Shown: positions 1 to 10,241 of the stretch, piece by piece
How positions within the stretch are numbered: position 1 is the stretch's first letter
Layout: the number at the start of each line of letters is the position of its first letter
Assembly: GCF_036884655.1 (NCBI RefSeq)
Contig: NC_088327.1
Location: 16,075,001-16,139,000 of the forward strand
Direction: 5' to 3'
From: Musa acuminata AAA Group
Lineage: Eukaryota; Streptophyta; Magnoliopsida; Zingiberales; Musaceae
Length of the DNA stretch: 64,000 nucleotides
Notes under the pieces: model-generated
Databases searched by the model: none
What the model saw: the letters and a program-made list of their open reading frames with translations, nothing else
Told to the model about the DNA's origin: nothing
Program-made: the position numbers and the translations under genes

Positions 1-695
1 ATTTCGTTAAAGAATTTTATATTTTTTTAGAAAATGGGACTATTTACTGTAAAAGCCCGAAACTAAAAGTTTTAACTATGTATTTAGGGAGGAAAATAAA
101 GTGAGAAAATTGATTGACAAATTTTGCTAGCACCATTTATTCCAGGGAGTTTTGGCCATCAGAGTTTATTGATCTATTGTGCTCTCTTTTTTTATTTTTT
201 GAGAGCAGAATATATTCATTTTCATATAGATTTTGTCGGAAACCAAATATATTCATTTTCATAAGTCATATTTAAATTTTCGTTTGGAAAAAAAATAATA
301 GTGGGGTTGGTGGAAGAGTATGATCATCAATGGCTTCTTGCAGAGACAGATAGTGACCTTCTGTGGCATGCAGTCAACAGCTAACTTGTTCTTGGAGAAT
401 CTGCCAAGGAGTTCCATGGTTTGCGGGCAGAACGTTGGATCAACGTTGATAGACTTCCACCATCGACGATTTATGTCAGGAAACATGAAATTGGGAGACG
501 AGTCAAACTGTTTGTGGACATGCTGACAACTGAGAGAAGACCAATTCACCACCGCTGAGCTCTCATGGTGTCTCGTCGGTCTCAGTTCTTCCAACTTCTC
601 GATGAGGGTTGACTGGTACTTGGGCTTCTCATCACATGTTCAAAGCCCACGCAGACGTCACGGATGACCCGCCATCTTCCTCACCAACCACTCCT
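1..695. other. 5' flank, no recognisable gene
   Basis: AT-rich spacer upstream of the MLP-like gene. A 111-codon open stretch on the minus strand (259-594) and a shorter one on the plus strand (320-526) overlap each other. Neither shows a family motif I recognise. I see no element termini, so I leave the stretch unannotated. Confidence 0.5.
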
Positions 696-706
696 CTCTA
701 TATATG
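696..706 (+). promoter_or_regulatory. TATA box of the MLP-like gene
   Basis: The string CTCTATATATGC lies about 85 bp before the ATG at 786. That spacing fits a TATA box plus a short CT/CA-rich 5' UTR. Confidence 0.55.
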
Positions 707-785
707 CACACAGCCAGACTTCTCCTTGCATCGACCAAGCCATCATCGGCTCATAGACCTTTCTCCACCTGCACCGCTCGACGAC

Positions 786-1374
786 ATGGTCGCCGGTTGC
801 TGCAACTTGGAGCTGACGTTCGGCGTCAGTGTCCACCGGATGTGGAAGGCGGCCGCCTGCGAGGACCACGTCATGTACCCCAAAATCGTTCCCGAGTACT
901 TCGCGAGCGTGGAACTCATCGGAGACAGTGAAGCCGGCAGCACAAAGATCTTCCGCTTCACTCCAGGTTTGAAATGACCCCATGAGAACTTTCGGCATGT
1001 ATAGTTCTGATAGGAGACGTGCATGTGTCTGCTAACCGGTTGTGGGAATCCTGTGCGTGGAACTGCATGCAGCTGCGAAGCCGCTGAGCTTCGTTAAGGA
1101 TCATGTGGAAGTGCTGGACCATGCAAGCCACACGCTGAGGTACAAGACGATCGAAGGAGGCTACGTCGGGCTGACGCTCAAGTCGATCACCTTCGAGTAC
1201 AGATATGAAGCGTTGAGCGATGACGCCTGCGCCGTGAAGATAAAGATGGAGTACGACACGCTCGACGACAAGCCGGTCGGCGGCGAGGAGGTGGAGAAGA
1301 TGAAGGAAGGCACCGCAAGACTGTTGAAGGCGGTGGAGGGTTACCTCTTAGCCAACCCTGGTGCTTGTGCCTAA
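786..1374 (+). CDS. Bet v I / major latex protein (MLP)-like protein
   Basis: Two exons, 786-966 and 1073-1374, with a 106-bp GT-AG intron. Exon 1 leaves one base and exon 2 enters at codon position 2, so the frame is kept. The product is about 160 aa, the usual size of the Bet v I/MLP family. Visible family features are an N-terminal strand (MVAGCCNLELTFGV), a central KPLSFVKDHVEVLDHASHTL segment, and a C-terminal amphipathic helix (EEVEKMKEGTARLLKAVEGY). The family forms a cytosolic hydrophobic-ligand pocket and is linked in plants to pathogen and stress responses; the ligand cannot be read from sequence. In-frame codons upstream of 786 lack an ATG, which supports this start. The donor (CAG|GTTTGA) is fair and the acceptor pyrimidine tract is weak, so the exact junction is the least certain part. 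Confidence 0.82.
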
Positions 1375-1436
1375 GTCTTGTGTTGTTGACTACTTGGTGG
1401 TCGACTGCGGAGTAATAATGACGTGATGGTGCCTCA

Positions 1437-1513
1437 GAGAGAGAGAGAGAGAGATGGCGTTGTTGCGGTCATCATCTTCTTTTCTCTTTATGTTTTATGT
1501 GATATGTACTGTG

Positions 1514-1589
<76 letters not shown>
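1437..1589. repeat. GA and TA microsatellites downstream of the MLP-like gene
   Basis: A (GA)n run at about 1437-1454 is followed by a pure (TA)n tract at about 1515-1589, roughly 75 bp. Both lie in or just past the 3' UTR. The plus-strand open frames spanning this tract encode only alternating Ile-Tyr and are artefacts. Confidence 0.95.
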
Positions 1590-1591
<2 letters not shown>

Positions 1592-1972
1592 CCGAGCTAT
1601 CAAGAGATAAAATCTTATTTATTGTTAATTATAATAAAAAAATACTAATTAGTAAGAAAGCAGGATTTAAGTGCAAATTAGTGAACTTAATTGTTCGACA
1701 TGAATTGAGGAGCTGAGCATTTTTTAGAGATCAAACATACGACAGGAAGAAAAGTTACTTAAATATATGAATTAAAGACAATAATTAGGGATGACAATTA
1801 ATTAATTTTTCGATTAAAAAAAAGAAAAGCTACGACTTATCTAACATCACATTCTGCCTTAAGTCAATCATTTATTAAACTGTCAGTCTTCTCGCACTAA
1901 CAATAATAAATGCGTCGTAACAAATAATTTAATGAGTTCATCATAAGCCGCGTCGAGTAGATGGGCATGTGG
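1590..1972. other. AT-rich spacer
   Basis: No coding potential, RNA gene or element terminus recognised between the TA microsatellite and the G-box pair. Confidence 0.5.
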
Positions 1973-2009
1973 CACGTGCACCCACAACCCATCCCTGACT
2001 TGGCACGTG
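1973..2009. promoter_or_regulatory. Pair of G-boxes upstream of the P-loop gene
   Basis: Two copies of GGCACGTGC have CACGTG cores at 1973-1978 and 2004-2009. They are 31 bp apart (about three helical turns) and about 250-280 bp before the ATG at 2256. G-boxes bind bZIP and bHLH factors in plants (light, ABA, stress). The motifs are seen; their use by this gene is inferred from position. Confidence 0.5.
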
Positions 2010-2255
2010 CGGACCCGATCGAGTCAATCCAACTTCGCACAATCCCTTCCCACGATTCCGCCGTCAAATCAAGAGTTTGATTGGAGCCGATTTGGATTGT
2101 GGCCGTTAAATCGAGTAATAGGACGGATTTGGGTGAATATTTGTTGTATCGGAATTAATGGATCCTGTCATATGTAATATCGTTGCGGTGGGCGGGTGGA
2201 AGCGTTAGGAGCCACCGTAAGAAGAGGCTGGCGAGGTGAGGTCTCGGTAGCAGCG

Positions 2256-3731
2256 ATGCGAAGCTCGGTGCAGGCAGGCGACGACGGCGGCGAGGGGGGT
2301 GCGGCTTTGGCTTCGTACTGGTGGCGCCCCCTCGTCGAGCATGGCGGCTCTGAGGGCGAGGCGGCGCGGCGGCGGGTGCGGGTGCTGAGGGAGATGGAGC
2401 GACTGGCGGCCGCCGCGAATGAGTCCCTCGACGACCTCCGGCACAAGTTGCTGACTTACAAGGCCGGGGATCTCTGGTTCCCCGCCGGCGGGGTCCCGAA
2501 GCAGGAGATGGACATCCCCCCGGTCGTAAGCGTCCTGCTGATCGGGCTCGCGGGCGCCGGCAAGAGTACGCTTGTGGATCTCATGTACTATGTCCTCGGC
2601 CGCGCCGGTTTCGTGCCCTTCACCTCCCCCGCAGGTAAAAAGCCCTCCGCGGAAGCTTCGATCTTTGGCCGCGTGGAGGATTGAAGTTATGAGTCTCGTA
2701 ATTTGCGACTTTCTTCGCTCATTCGGCGTTCTTGTCGGAGAGATTAGTCGAACTCCGCAACTCTTACTTGCTGTTCGGCTTGTCGTTGCTTTCAGCAATT
2801 AATTTGCTGTTAAGTGTACTATTAAGTACCCTTTTTTTGGTGACTTTTCTCTGGCAATTCCAACGAAAGTTGCGGTTTTGACGAAAGATTTGCTACTGCT
2901 ATGGCCTGTAATTGTTGTGTTGGGCAGACAAGGACGGGCGGACGCTGTGCTTGGAGGAACACAACGTGCTGCGGTCCATGCGGAACGGCTTCTGCGTCTT
3001 TGACTCCCGTGGCCTCGACCGCGACCGGATGGGCGACGGCCTCGAGGAGGTGGCGGAGTGGATGGAGAAGGGCGTCCGCCACCGCCAGCCCTGCCGCGGC
3101 ACCGGCCTTCTGGACGCCTCCGCACCAGCCAAGCGCTTCGTCCGCCGGCGGGTCAACTGCGTCATCATCGTCGCCAACCTCCGGGAGCTCCACCGCTCCC
3201 TCCTTTCGGGCGACGCCGCCCCCCTCGAGGCCACCTACGACCTCGTCCACCACCCTACCATCAAGATCAACTCCAGTGAGTCGCGCAAAACGCATCTAAT
3301 TTCCCCCGTGCTCCCCGATGCATTTCGTCAAACACTCATTCTCCCATTCCCGCGCAGCTGAGATCCCGATTCTCGTGCTGACGCACGGGGACGAGCTCTC
3401 GCCGGAGGAGAGGATGGAGGCGCGGGTGAAGGCGTGCGAGCATCTGGGCGTGCCGGAGACGAACGCCGTCTACGACATCCCGTGCGTCAACGAGTACGGG
3501 GCGGCGGTGGACGAGATGGATCCAACGACGGCCTACGCGGTGGCGGAGGTAATCCTCCGGGCGCTGGTGGTGGCGGACAGGAGCCACCGGCCGAAGGCGC
3601 GCATCAAGGACAGGCTGCTGCTGGTGTTGTCCTGGGCGATGTGCGCCCTCTCGGCCTGGTTCGCCTTCCTATCTCGCTGCTGCGCCAAGCTTGGCAGGGC
3701 TAACAGAGAGGCCAAGCTTAGGGTGCAGTGA
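2256..3731 (+). CDS. P-loop NTPase-like protein with C-terminal membrane segment
   Basis: Three exons: 2256-2634, 2928-3275 and 3358-3731, with GT-AG introns and phase kept at both junctions (one base carried over each time). The product is about 366 aa. I chose the ATG at 2256 because the open frame 5' of it offers only a GTG at 2196. Residues 97-105 (GLAGAGKST) are a clear Walker A phosphate-binding loop. A hydrophobic beta strand (VNCVIIVANL) and a second one ending in LVLTHGDE in exon 3 resemble the TKxD region of G proteins. After the NTPase-like core, a hydrophobic stretch (LLLVLSWAMCALSAWFAF) followed by basic residues suggests a C-terminal membrane anchor. It resembles uncharacterised plant P-loop NTPase superfamily proteins; the nucleotide and function are unknown. 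Exons are strongly GC-rich, as in many monocot genes. Confidence 0.78.
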
Positions 3732-5959
3732 GGAAGATTTCGCTGTGTTGTGCGAGGTAGGAGGGAAACCATTTGTTCGTACGCTCTTAACCATGGCCTT
3801 CTCATCAGTTCAGAGCTAAGCTTTTGGGTTTACTGGGGATTGGATCTCTGACCTGCATCAATTCTTCTTGGATTCTTTACTCGATCGGGATAATATTAAA
3901 TTGATTACGAAGTATCTATGATGAGCTTTTCTTCCCCTAATGGCTGAAATCATCACATATCAATCTTATATTAAAGTGTGAAATTTTATGGATAAATTTC
4001 GAAAAAAAATATTTATTTCTGCATATCCTTTGTTCCCTAAAAATATTAAATTATCCTTGGCCTTTGTCTTATTGCCTCATCGTCCACCACCTCAATCGTC
4101 AGATAAGTAGTATGCGACAATTAAGACAAGTAGTTTCTCGGGATGATCAATTGTGACAAAGTTGGCGAAGCCACGATATGGGCCTAGACGAGCTAGCTTG
4201 AAAATCGTTATCGTCCTTAACCTCCTCTCTCTCATACGCCTTCTCATCTTTTGCTTACGCTTTTCATGAGGTCTGATGACAAGTGCTCGATCACTCTTTT
4301 TAGAAACCCTTCTTCCTTGTGGTGACAACAAGGAATAAGAGAAACTAGAAAGATAATGAAACGACAAACGAGAGTAAGAGTAGAGTCAACAAATTATTTT
4401 CATTCGCAACTATCAATTCGATGAGAAGCTAATGATGCCAAGATTTCAACGACATCCAAAAGGAGAACATTGGTTGAAAAAATTAAAAATAAGAGGATTT
4501 TTAAACAATTATCCAAAAGTTTTATGATAAGATTTCGAAACTCTAACCTTTACTAAGTGAATTTGATAAATTCATAAGCATGGTTATCAGAATTGCACCA
4601 GACATATATCAATATTAGAAAAATGATATCAGGAATTTAGAAGCATGGTTATTAGAATTGCACAAGACATATATCAATATTAAATTTATGATCGCTGCAT
4701 TAATAGTGGAACTGATAGATTAACTACTTGGATAACACGATGATTAATAGATTATAATTATATTATGTTAACAATTAGGGATAGTACTATTAAAGTAAAA
4801 AATTATAATATTAAGATAGAGAATGATTGAGTTCTCTTTTTTATAATTAAAAAGACTTAAATATCTTTGTTCGCGACCGAAGAATTCATAATATTTTATT
4901 TATAGATTTAATGTTCATTATATGATATTTTTCGTTCGATTGATCACTCCTTTTAAATTTTAAAACTAAATATACAATTATTTTAGAATATCTAGGAATG
5001 ATTTCCTTGAAAAAAAAATGTCTTTTTGGGATTTTCCTAAGAGGTATCATTCATTTCAAATTTGTTTGAAAGGCCTTCCCCACCTTATCATGGTATCTGA
5101 AATACCTTTACCTATTTTTCTTTGTATGGATTTTTGGTATCTCCACCTAAATATTAAAAAGATGTTGTAACTAATAAAGTAAATGGACTCAAAATCTAAT
5201 AAAAATCAGCTCGAATTTCAAATATATATCCTTATTGGGATTAAAATATTTTTTTAAATGAAAAAAAAAATTGTAACTAAGAAATTGGAATGATAAAATA
5301 AATAAATTTGTTCACTATAAGATTTTATTGCGTCTCATAAAAATATAGGGATATCATATCCATTATAAAATTAAAAAATAATAATATAAGTTTGTATTTT
5401 CCCATGATAATTACGTAAAATTTGTGCACCACATCTTCTCTATCGTGTTCATCCATTCACTCCCTATGATAGGTCCCAACGGCAACGTTCATCACTTTAG
5501 GATTTGGACCCACCAACTTTCTCGTTATATGGCCTCTTCTCACTGGCTTCATCTATCTGACCAAACGTTGGTTCCTCCTCGGTGGATTAATTAGCTAATA
5601 ATGATTGGGATTTAGCACGAATAAGATTCCTATCGATGGATTAAGGCATTAATCATCAAATTAAAAAGGTCAATTTTTTCCTGATGGGGATGTAACAGCA
5701 CCGGCTGTCGAGGCACTCACTCTTTTCTTCCCCTGCCTTTGGAATGGAGCAAGCGATGACTTCTTTGGCACGGTGTTTGTCTTGAGGAGTTGTCATTGTC
5801 CACGACAAGCAAGTTTTGGAACACAAAGCTTACGGTTGCCTTTAAGGATTCTTCTCTATTTTTCCTTTTTCCTTTTTATGCTCATATTAAATGCATAATT
5901 AAACTATCGAAAAATGAACCCTCACCTTTATTTCTTAAATAATTTTGGAGCTCATAGGA
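3732..5959. other. AT-rich intergenic region
   Basis: No gene recognised. A short tandem duplication is present (see 4576-4682). The last 500 bases before the solo LTR are somewhat less AT-rich but hold no open frame with a known motif. Confidence 0.6.
4576..4682. repeat. Local direct duplication, 65-bp period
   Basis: A block of about 42 bp starting AAGCATGGTTAT and ending ATCAATATTA occurs at 4576-4617 and again at about 4641-4682, with two mismatches. It is a small tandem duplication in noncoding DNA. Confidence 0.85.
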
Positions 5960-6620
5960 CATATTTTGGTCCCCAAATGAGTAATCACCGATGTCACACG
6001 TCATGTCCCAACCAGTGTCAGAATCCGGCGCCGCGCGTTATCAGAACCCCGTGACACACGTCAAGCCAGGTTTCGTACCGAGACACTATACAACACGACT
6101 ATCCCGAGGGCTCAGGGTGGTGCCGTCTGACGTTGCTCAGGCATCCCCCAAAACGCCAACTCATCAGAAAAGTCGTCTCATCCCATAAAGGTCAACGACC
6201 ACACCAAATCGAGGCGCAACCAATCATCGCACAATAGTATATAAACCCCTGGCTGATGCTCGGTCAAGAGAAAAAAAAGAACTCGATATAAAAATACTCC
6301 ACCGACTTGCTTGTCGGAGGGGCCAAAGTCGGGAAACACCCGATAAGAGCTATTTTGCGGGAAGGCAAACCCCCCCGAGCGACGAGCGCCTCAACCCAAG
6401 AGATACCTTCCATCACACAAGGGAGAGTAGTGAGCCGGCCCAGATCCCAACCAACACCGACCAACATTCCTACCCGAGGGTGCGGCACCTCATTACCCTA
6501 CTTACTCCGTAAGAAGCTCCCGACGTCGATTCGTGAACCTTACCGTGCTGACTCATCAGCCATGATACTTTTGTTCATTAACCAGAGCTAATCGATGAAT
6601 TATGTTATCGAGGTATAAAA
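5960..6620 (+). mobile_element. Solo LTR of the element-A (Tat-type) family, with internal deletion
   Basis: This stretch matches the LTRs of element A (9290-9388 plus 15815-16213, and 24339-25216) from TATTTTGGTCCCC near its start through CATGATACTTTTGTTC near its end. The LTR promoter (AATAGTATATAAACCCC) lies at about 6234-6249. No gag-pol follows, so it is a solo LTR or LTR fragment. Relative to the 24.3-kb copy it lacks about 190 bp between two similar short repeats around GCGACGAGC. I could not define a target-site duplication, so both ends are approximate. Confidence 0.75.
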
Positions 6621-7870
6621 AAACCAAAATGGTGATATTAAGGATGTTAGAATCGAGTTCGAATTAAACGGTCGAGGATTGAATCAAATCAAATCGATTA
6701 TGCTTATTGATTAATCTATTATATATATAAATATATAATGAATTAGAATTGAATCGAATCAAAATTTTGGTTTGATTGAATTAGTACTATAAGATTTATG
6801 AAATTAGACACACGTCATTAAGTCAATTTTATCAATCGATTTGAATGAGTTAAAACAATAAACTGATTCAGATTGATGTTTTTTAAATTAAAATAAATTT
6901 GATTTGATTCAAACTGATTAATCGGCGCGAACAAGAGAATTACTAATCATATGATTCGGTTCTAATTCGATTTGATACTCTAAATAATATAAATTAAATC
7001 ATCGATATCTTGTAATGAAACTAATTAAAATTCTACTAAATATAATATAATATATATTTTTATTTTTACTAGGATTTAAGCGTTCGGTTCGATCATTTAA
7101 ATTGAATCGAACCAATTAAAAATGAGAATCCATAAAAAACCCTTTTTACATGCCCCATGAATGGTCTCATCCAATGGTATTTGCCAATAAATGAAACGAA
7201 ATGAATAAAAATAGTAATATATTATTATTATATTATAATAAGTCTTGAGCTTAAATTCATCTACCATTCATAGGGCATGTCTAGTTCAAAAGCTTAACCC
7301 TAACTAGATGGTTGTGCCTCGTTACATTGATCCAAGAATCAATAGGATCATACCATTCTTTTCGATCATTTGTTTTTTGTTTTTTTTAAATTAATCTGTA
7401 TTATATTATTAACATAAATCAATGAATAAGTTTCGCTTTTTTTCCCTCACCGTCTGATCTCACCTTTATCGTGGGCATTTTGGTCACATCATCGTCTGTC
7501 GTCTCTAGGGTTTCCGCCGCCACACCGCTGCAGGCTATGATGGCGGTGGCACCGCGCGAGATCAGCTACCGGATCTCGAACAGCGAACCCGCTCCGACGG
7601 CCCACGGCCGCGGTTTAAGCGGATTCCCATGTCGATGGCGAATGAGTTAAAGCCACGTCGTAGGAAACGTTTCCTTCCCGCGGTGTCTGACGCGACGCGT
7701 CGGTTCCGCTAGCCGTCCTCGGGCTCGTGACCCGCACGGGGAATTGAAGCCAGCAGATTTCTTTTGCTTGCCATGATCTCATGCCCCAAATATTCCTCTT
7801 GTTTTCCCCCTTTCCCTCCACGGTTTTCTGCTTCCCTCCACTTCCCTTCCCTCCCTCCACTCCTGAGAGA
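6621..7870. other. Intergenic region upstream of the GATA gene
   Basis: AT-rich with many degenerate GAATCGAATC-like words at 6640-7110. It has an inverted repeat at 7148-7280, then GC-richer sequence from about 7500 that probably includes the distal promoter of the GATA gene. No coding sequence recognised. Confidence 0.5.
7148..7280. repeat. Inverted repeat, possible MITE-like relic
   Basis: The arms are 7148-7165 (ACATGCCCCATGAATGGT) and 7263-7280 (reverse complement with one mismatch), 97 bp apart. No target-site duplication was found, so a mobile origin is only a possibility. Confidence 0.45.
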
Positions 7871-7872
7871 TC

Positions 7873-7880
7873 GTATATAG
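7873..7880 (+). promoter_or_regulatory. TATA box of the GATA gene
   Basis: GTATATAG lies about 100 bp before the ATG at 7977, after a CT-rich tract. Confidence 0.5.
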
Positions 7881-7976
7881 ACACACAGATATCAGATACG
7901 AAATCGGAGCTCCCGATCTTTGTGATCCGCTACTTCTGTTTGCCAGAAAGGCGGATCAGCTCTGGTTCTCGCAGCA

Positions 7977-8559
7977 ATGGAGCAGGTGGAGTGTGATAGG
8001 AGGCAATTATGGCCTGATCCGATGGTGAGCTTACCATTGCTTCTTTCCTTCGTTGTCGCAACTTGCTTGCTGATCCATGGGCCTTATCTGCAGTCTTCGG
8101 GAGGTTCTGATCCAAGCAGCAGCGACTCCCAGCTTAAGAGCTGCACTGGTTGCCGAACCACCAAGACCCCTCTTTGGAGAGCCGGCCCTTCTGGTCCCAA
8201 GGTGTGCAGAGATCGATCTACGGCCTGCCGGTTCGTTCGTCTCTTTCTCGATCTAATTTGTTTGGCTTTGCGATCCGTGATGGCAGTCGCTTTGTAACGC
8301 GTGCGGGATCCGGTACCGAAAGAGCAGGAGAGCCGTGCCGAGGTTCGAGGAGGCTGGAGCGAAGGAGAAGAGGGAGGTCGACGGCGGAGGGGAGGCGTTC
8401 GGTGTGTCCTTCAAGCTTCTGATGTTGGGATCGGGGTTGTGCAAGCCGACTTCCATGGATCGGAAGCAGAGGCGGCGGCGGAGGAGAGGCGTGCTTGGGG
8501 AAGAAGAGCAGGCCGCGGTCCTCTTGATGGCCCTCTCATCTGGTTTCCTATACGCCTAA
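7977..8559 (+). CDS. B-class GATA transcription factor with LLM domain (GATA15/16/17-like)
   Basis: Three exons: 7977-8024, 8094-8201 and 8287-8559, all phase 0, giving 142 aa. The single zinc finger is C33-X2-C36-X18-C55-X2-C58 (CTGC ... CNAC), the plant class-B spacing. It is split by the intron after GPSGPK, and a basic RYRKSRRA tail follows. An arginine run (KQRRRRRRG) could add nuclear targeting. The C-terminal LLMALSSG (LLM at 131-133) is the LLM domain that marks the GNC/GNL and GATA15-17 type B-GATAs. These are nuclear regulators of greening, leaf and meristem traits, often responding to light, cytokinin or nitrate. The first intron is only 69 bp, a multiple of three with no stop, so its retention would add 23 residues without a frameshift. 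Confidence 0.88.
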
Positions 8560-9284
8560 AGTAAATGATCATAAGATGACGATCACCTCTGTTTGATGAA
8601 GTCTCTACTGACATATTGTTCTGCTAACAAACTGTGTGTATCTCTTGTGCTAAATATGTTAATGTAGCTCTTGTTTCGGATCGTCTTCGATGTGATCTCT
8701 ACAATATGTGAAGATGCATTATCAAGTGGGTTGATGAGGTTGCTGCAATTATTGTACTACCTTAATGTGTGCAATTCAAGCCTTATCATCACCTGTTTGC
8801 TGTAATGTTAACCGACTAAGCTCTTGGTGATTCGCTGCCGTTGGTACTGCCATATGCATAAAACAAAAGATTGAATCCCGCCAGTGGAGATCAATCCCCC
8901 GACCGTTGATCACTCGTTGAATCAAAGCGCGAATCATAAAACTCTGTGATCACAATAAGCGAAACCGTCGGCACTTGCCGATACCCCGACCCAAACCCTT
9001 TTGTGCGGCCTCGCCGCTCGCCGTCTCCTGTTGTGTCCAGAAGCCAATCCCGCTGCCCGGCTCCGCCTCTCCACCTCTTCCTCTGATCAAGGTGAGATTA
9101 GCCGTCGGTTTTTGATCGAGCGATTGGTCGCTTCTTTCGTATCCTTCTCTCTGGATGATGTTGCGCCACATGATTCGTTGAATGTGAGTGAGAAATCAAG
9201 CATCTGTATGTACTATTTCTGATCATGTTGTTTGAAATTAAAAGCAGATTAATGACTTGTTTATCACAATCTTATGATCGTGAA
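8560..9284. other. GATA 3' flank and a possible transcription-start region
   Basis: The first 250 bp look like the 3' UTR of the GATA gene. At about 8960-9093 a GC/CT-rich block ends in TGATCAAG|GTGAGATT, like a 5'-UTR exon and its donor site. No coding frame with a known motif is visible, and element A starts at 9290, so any gene beginning here is split from its continuation. Confidence 0.35.
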
Positions 9285-9289
9285 AAGAT
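9285..9289. repeat. Candidate target-site duplication of element A (left)
   Basis: AAGAT here and AAGAT at 25217-25221 flank the Tat-type element. Accepting it means the 3' LTR ends at CA 25216 and the 5' LTR has lost one base of its initial TG. Confidence 0.5.
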
Positions 9290-9388
9290 TTATTTTGGTT
9301 CCTAGATGAGTCATCATCGACATCACATGTCATGTTCTAACCAATGTCAGAATCCGACACCGCACGCCATCAGAATCCCGTGACACAC
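9290..9388 (+). repeat. Element A 5' LTR, first part
   Basis: Matches the start of the 3' LTR at 24339 with several substitutions. It is cut off at ...GTGACACAC by the insertion of element B; the LTR resumes at 15815. The last four bases (ACAC, 9385-9388) are the left target-site duplication of B. Confidence 0.85.
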
Positions 9389-10180
9389 TGTCACGAACGG
9401 TCGTCGCGCACCCGCAACAACTCCGTTCAACGAACCGTTCGTCGCTCACACCCGCATGTACAGCTGCTTGACAGCATGTTTTCTTATGGTTTTGGGTCAT
9501 TTTGCTTGTAAATATGTAAGTTCGAACAAGCTGCAGCGTTGCAAAGCGACCGTTCACCGAACCGAGCAAAACAGCCCCAAAACAGCCCAAAACGGCTCCG
9601 TTTTCGCGTGCCGCGGGAGGTGAGCGGAGTGCTGCCTCCGCTCACCAAAATGTCAGCCAGCTCAGACCCCAGGAACCCCCCGGGTGGCACATGGCTGGAT
9701 GGGGCTTCGGTTATATACCGGGCGTAGACACTCTTTCGCAAGTTCGCACGTGACCTTTACGGGAACTTGGTGTTGCGTCCGGGACCAGGTGAGCGGCTGT
9801 TTGTGGGCTTGCAGCTGTTCGTTCATCCTTGAAAGCCTTGTTTTTCCCCCTCTCCCTCTTTTCTCTTGTGCACACAAGGTGTTCGACGAATTGCTTGTAA
9901 AGCTTTCCTTTTCGCGAGACTTCGGGACTTGTCCGTTGCTCGTTCTTTCGATCTAACTCTCTTTCTCTTTTACAGGTCCTTCGGGACCTGCGAGAGGTTA
10001 CAAAGTGGGCTGATCCTTGCGGAGCAAGATCGCAAGGGCGAAGCGCGACTTAGGCAACGCAAGCTAAGTTCGCGTCTTTGCCGCAAGAGTGACTCGCGAC
10101 TTAGGCAACGCAAGCTAAGTTCGCGTCTTTGGCCGCAAGGGTGCCGCACGCCTTAGGCAATTCCAACTAAGGTCGTGACA
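9389..10180 (+). repeat. Element B 5' LTR (792 bp)
   Basis: Begins TGTCACGAACGG and ends GGTCGTGACA. A TATA-like motif (GGTTATATACC) lies at about 9709-9719. Near its 3' end the LTR contains an internal direct repeat of about 50 bp (the string GCGACTTAGGCAACGCAAGC occurs twice, at about 10047 and 10098). Confidence 0.97.
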
Positions 10181-10183
10181 TTG

Positions 10184-10199
10184 TGGTATCAGAGCGGGC
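10184..10199 (+). other. Primer-binding site of element B
   Basis: TGGTATCAGAGCGGGC lies three bases after the 5' LTR. TGGTATCAGAGC is the usual plant primer-binding site complementary to the 3' end of initiator tRNA-Met. Confidence 0.9.
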
Positions 10200-10241
10200 A
10201 AGCTCTTCGATCGAACAGCGAACGAACTTCGCAACTTCGCC

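Noticed and set aside
259..594. 111-codon minus-strand open frame (and overlapping plus-strand frame 320-526)
   Set aside because: No recognisable domain, not GC-rich like the neighbouring exons, and two antiparallel frames over the same bases suggest chance openness.
1423..1716. Plus-strand frames of 97 and 64 codons with long Ile-Tyr repeats
   Set aside because: They are created by the (TA)n microsatellite.
9484..10156. Several 60-96-codon frames in the LTRs of element B, repeated at 15118-15790
   Set aside because: They occur identically in both LTRs and overlap each other on both strands; LTR sequence explains them.
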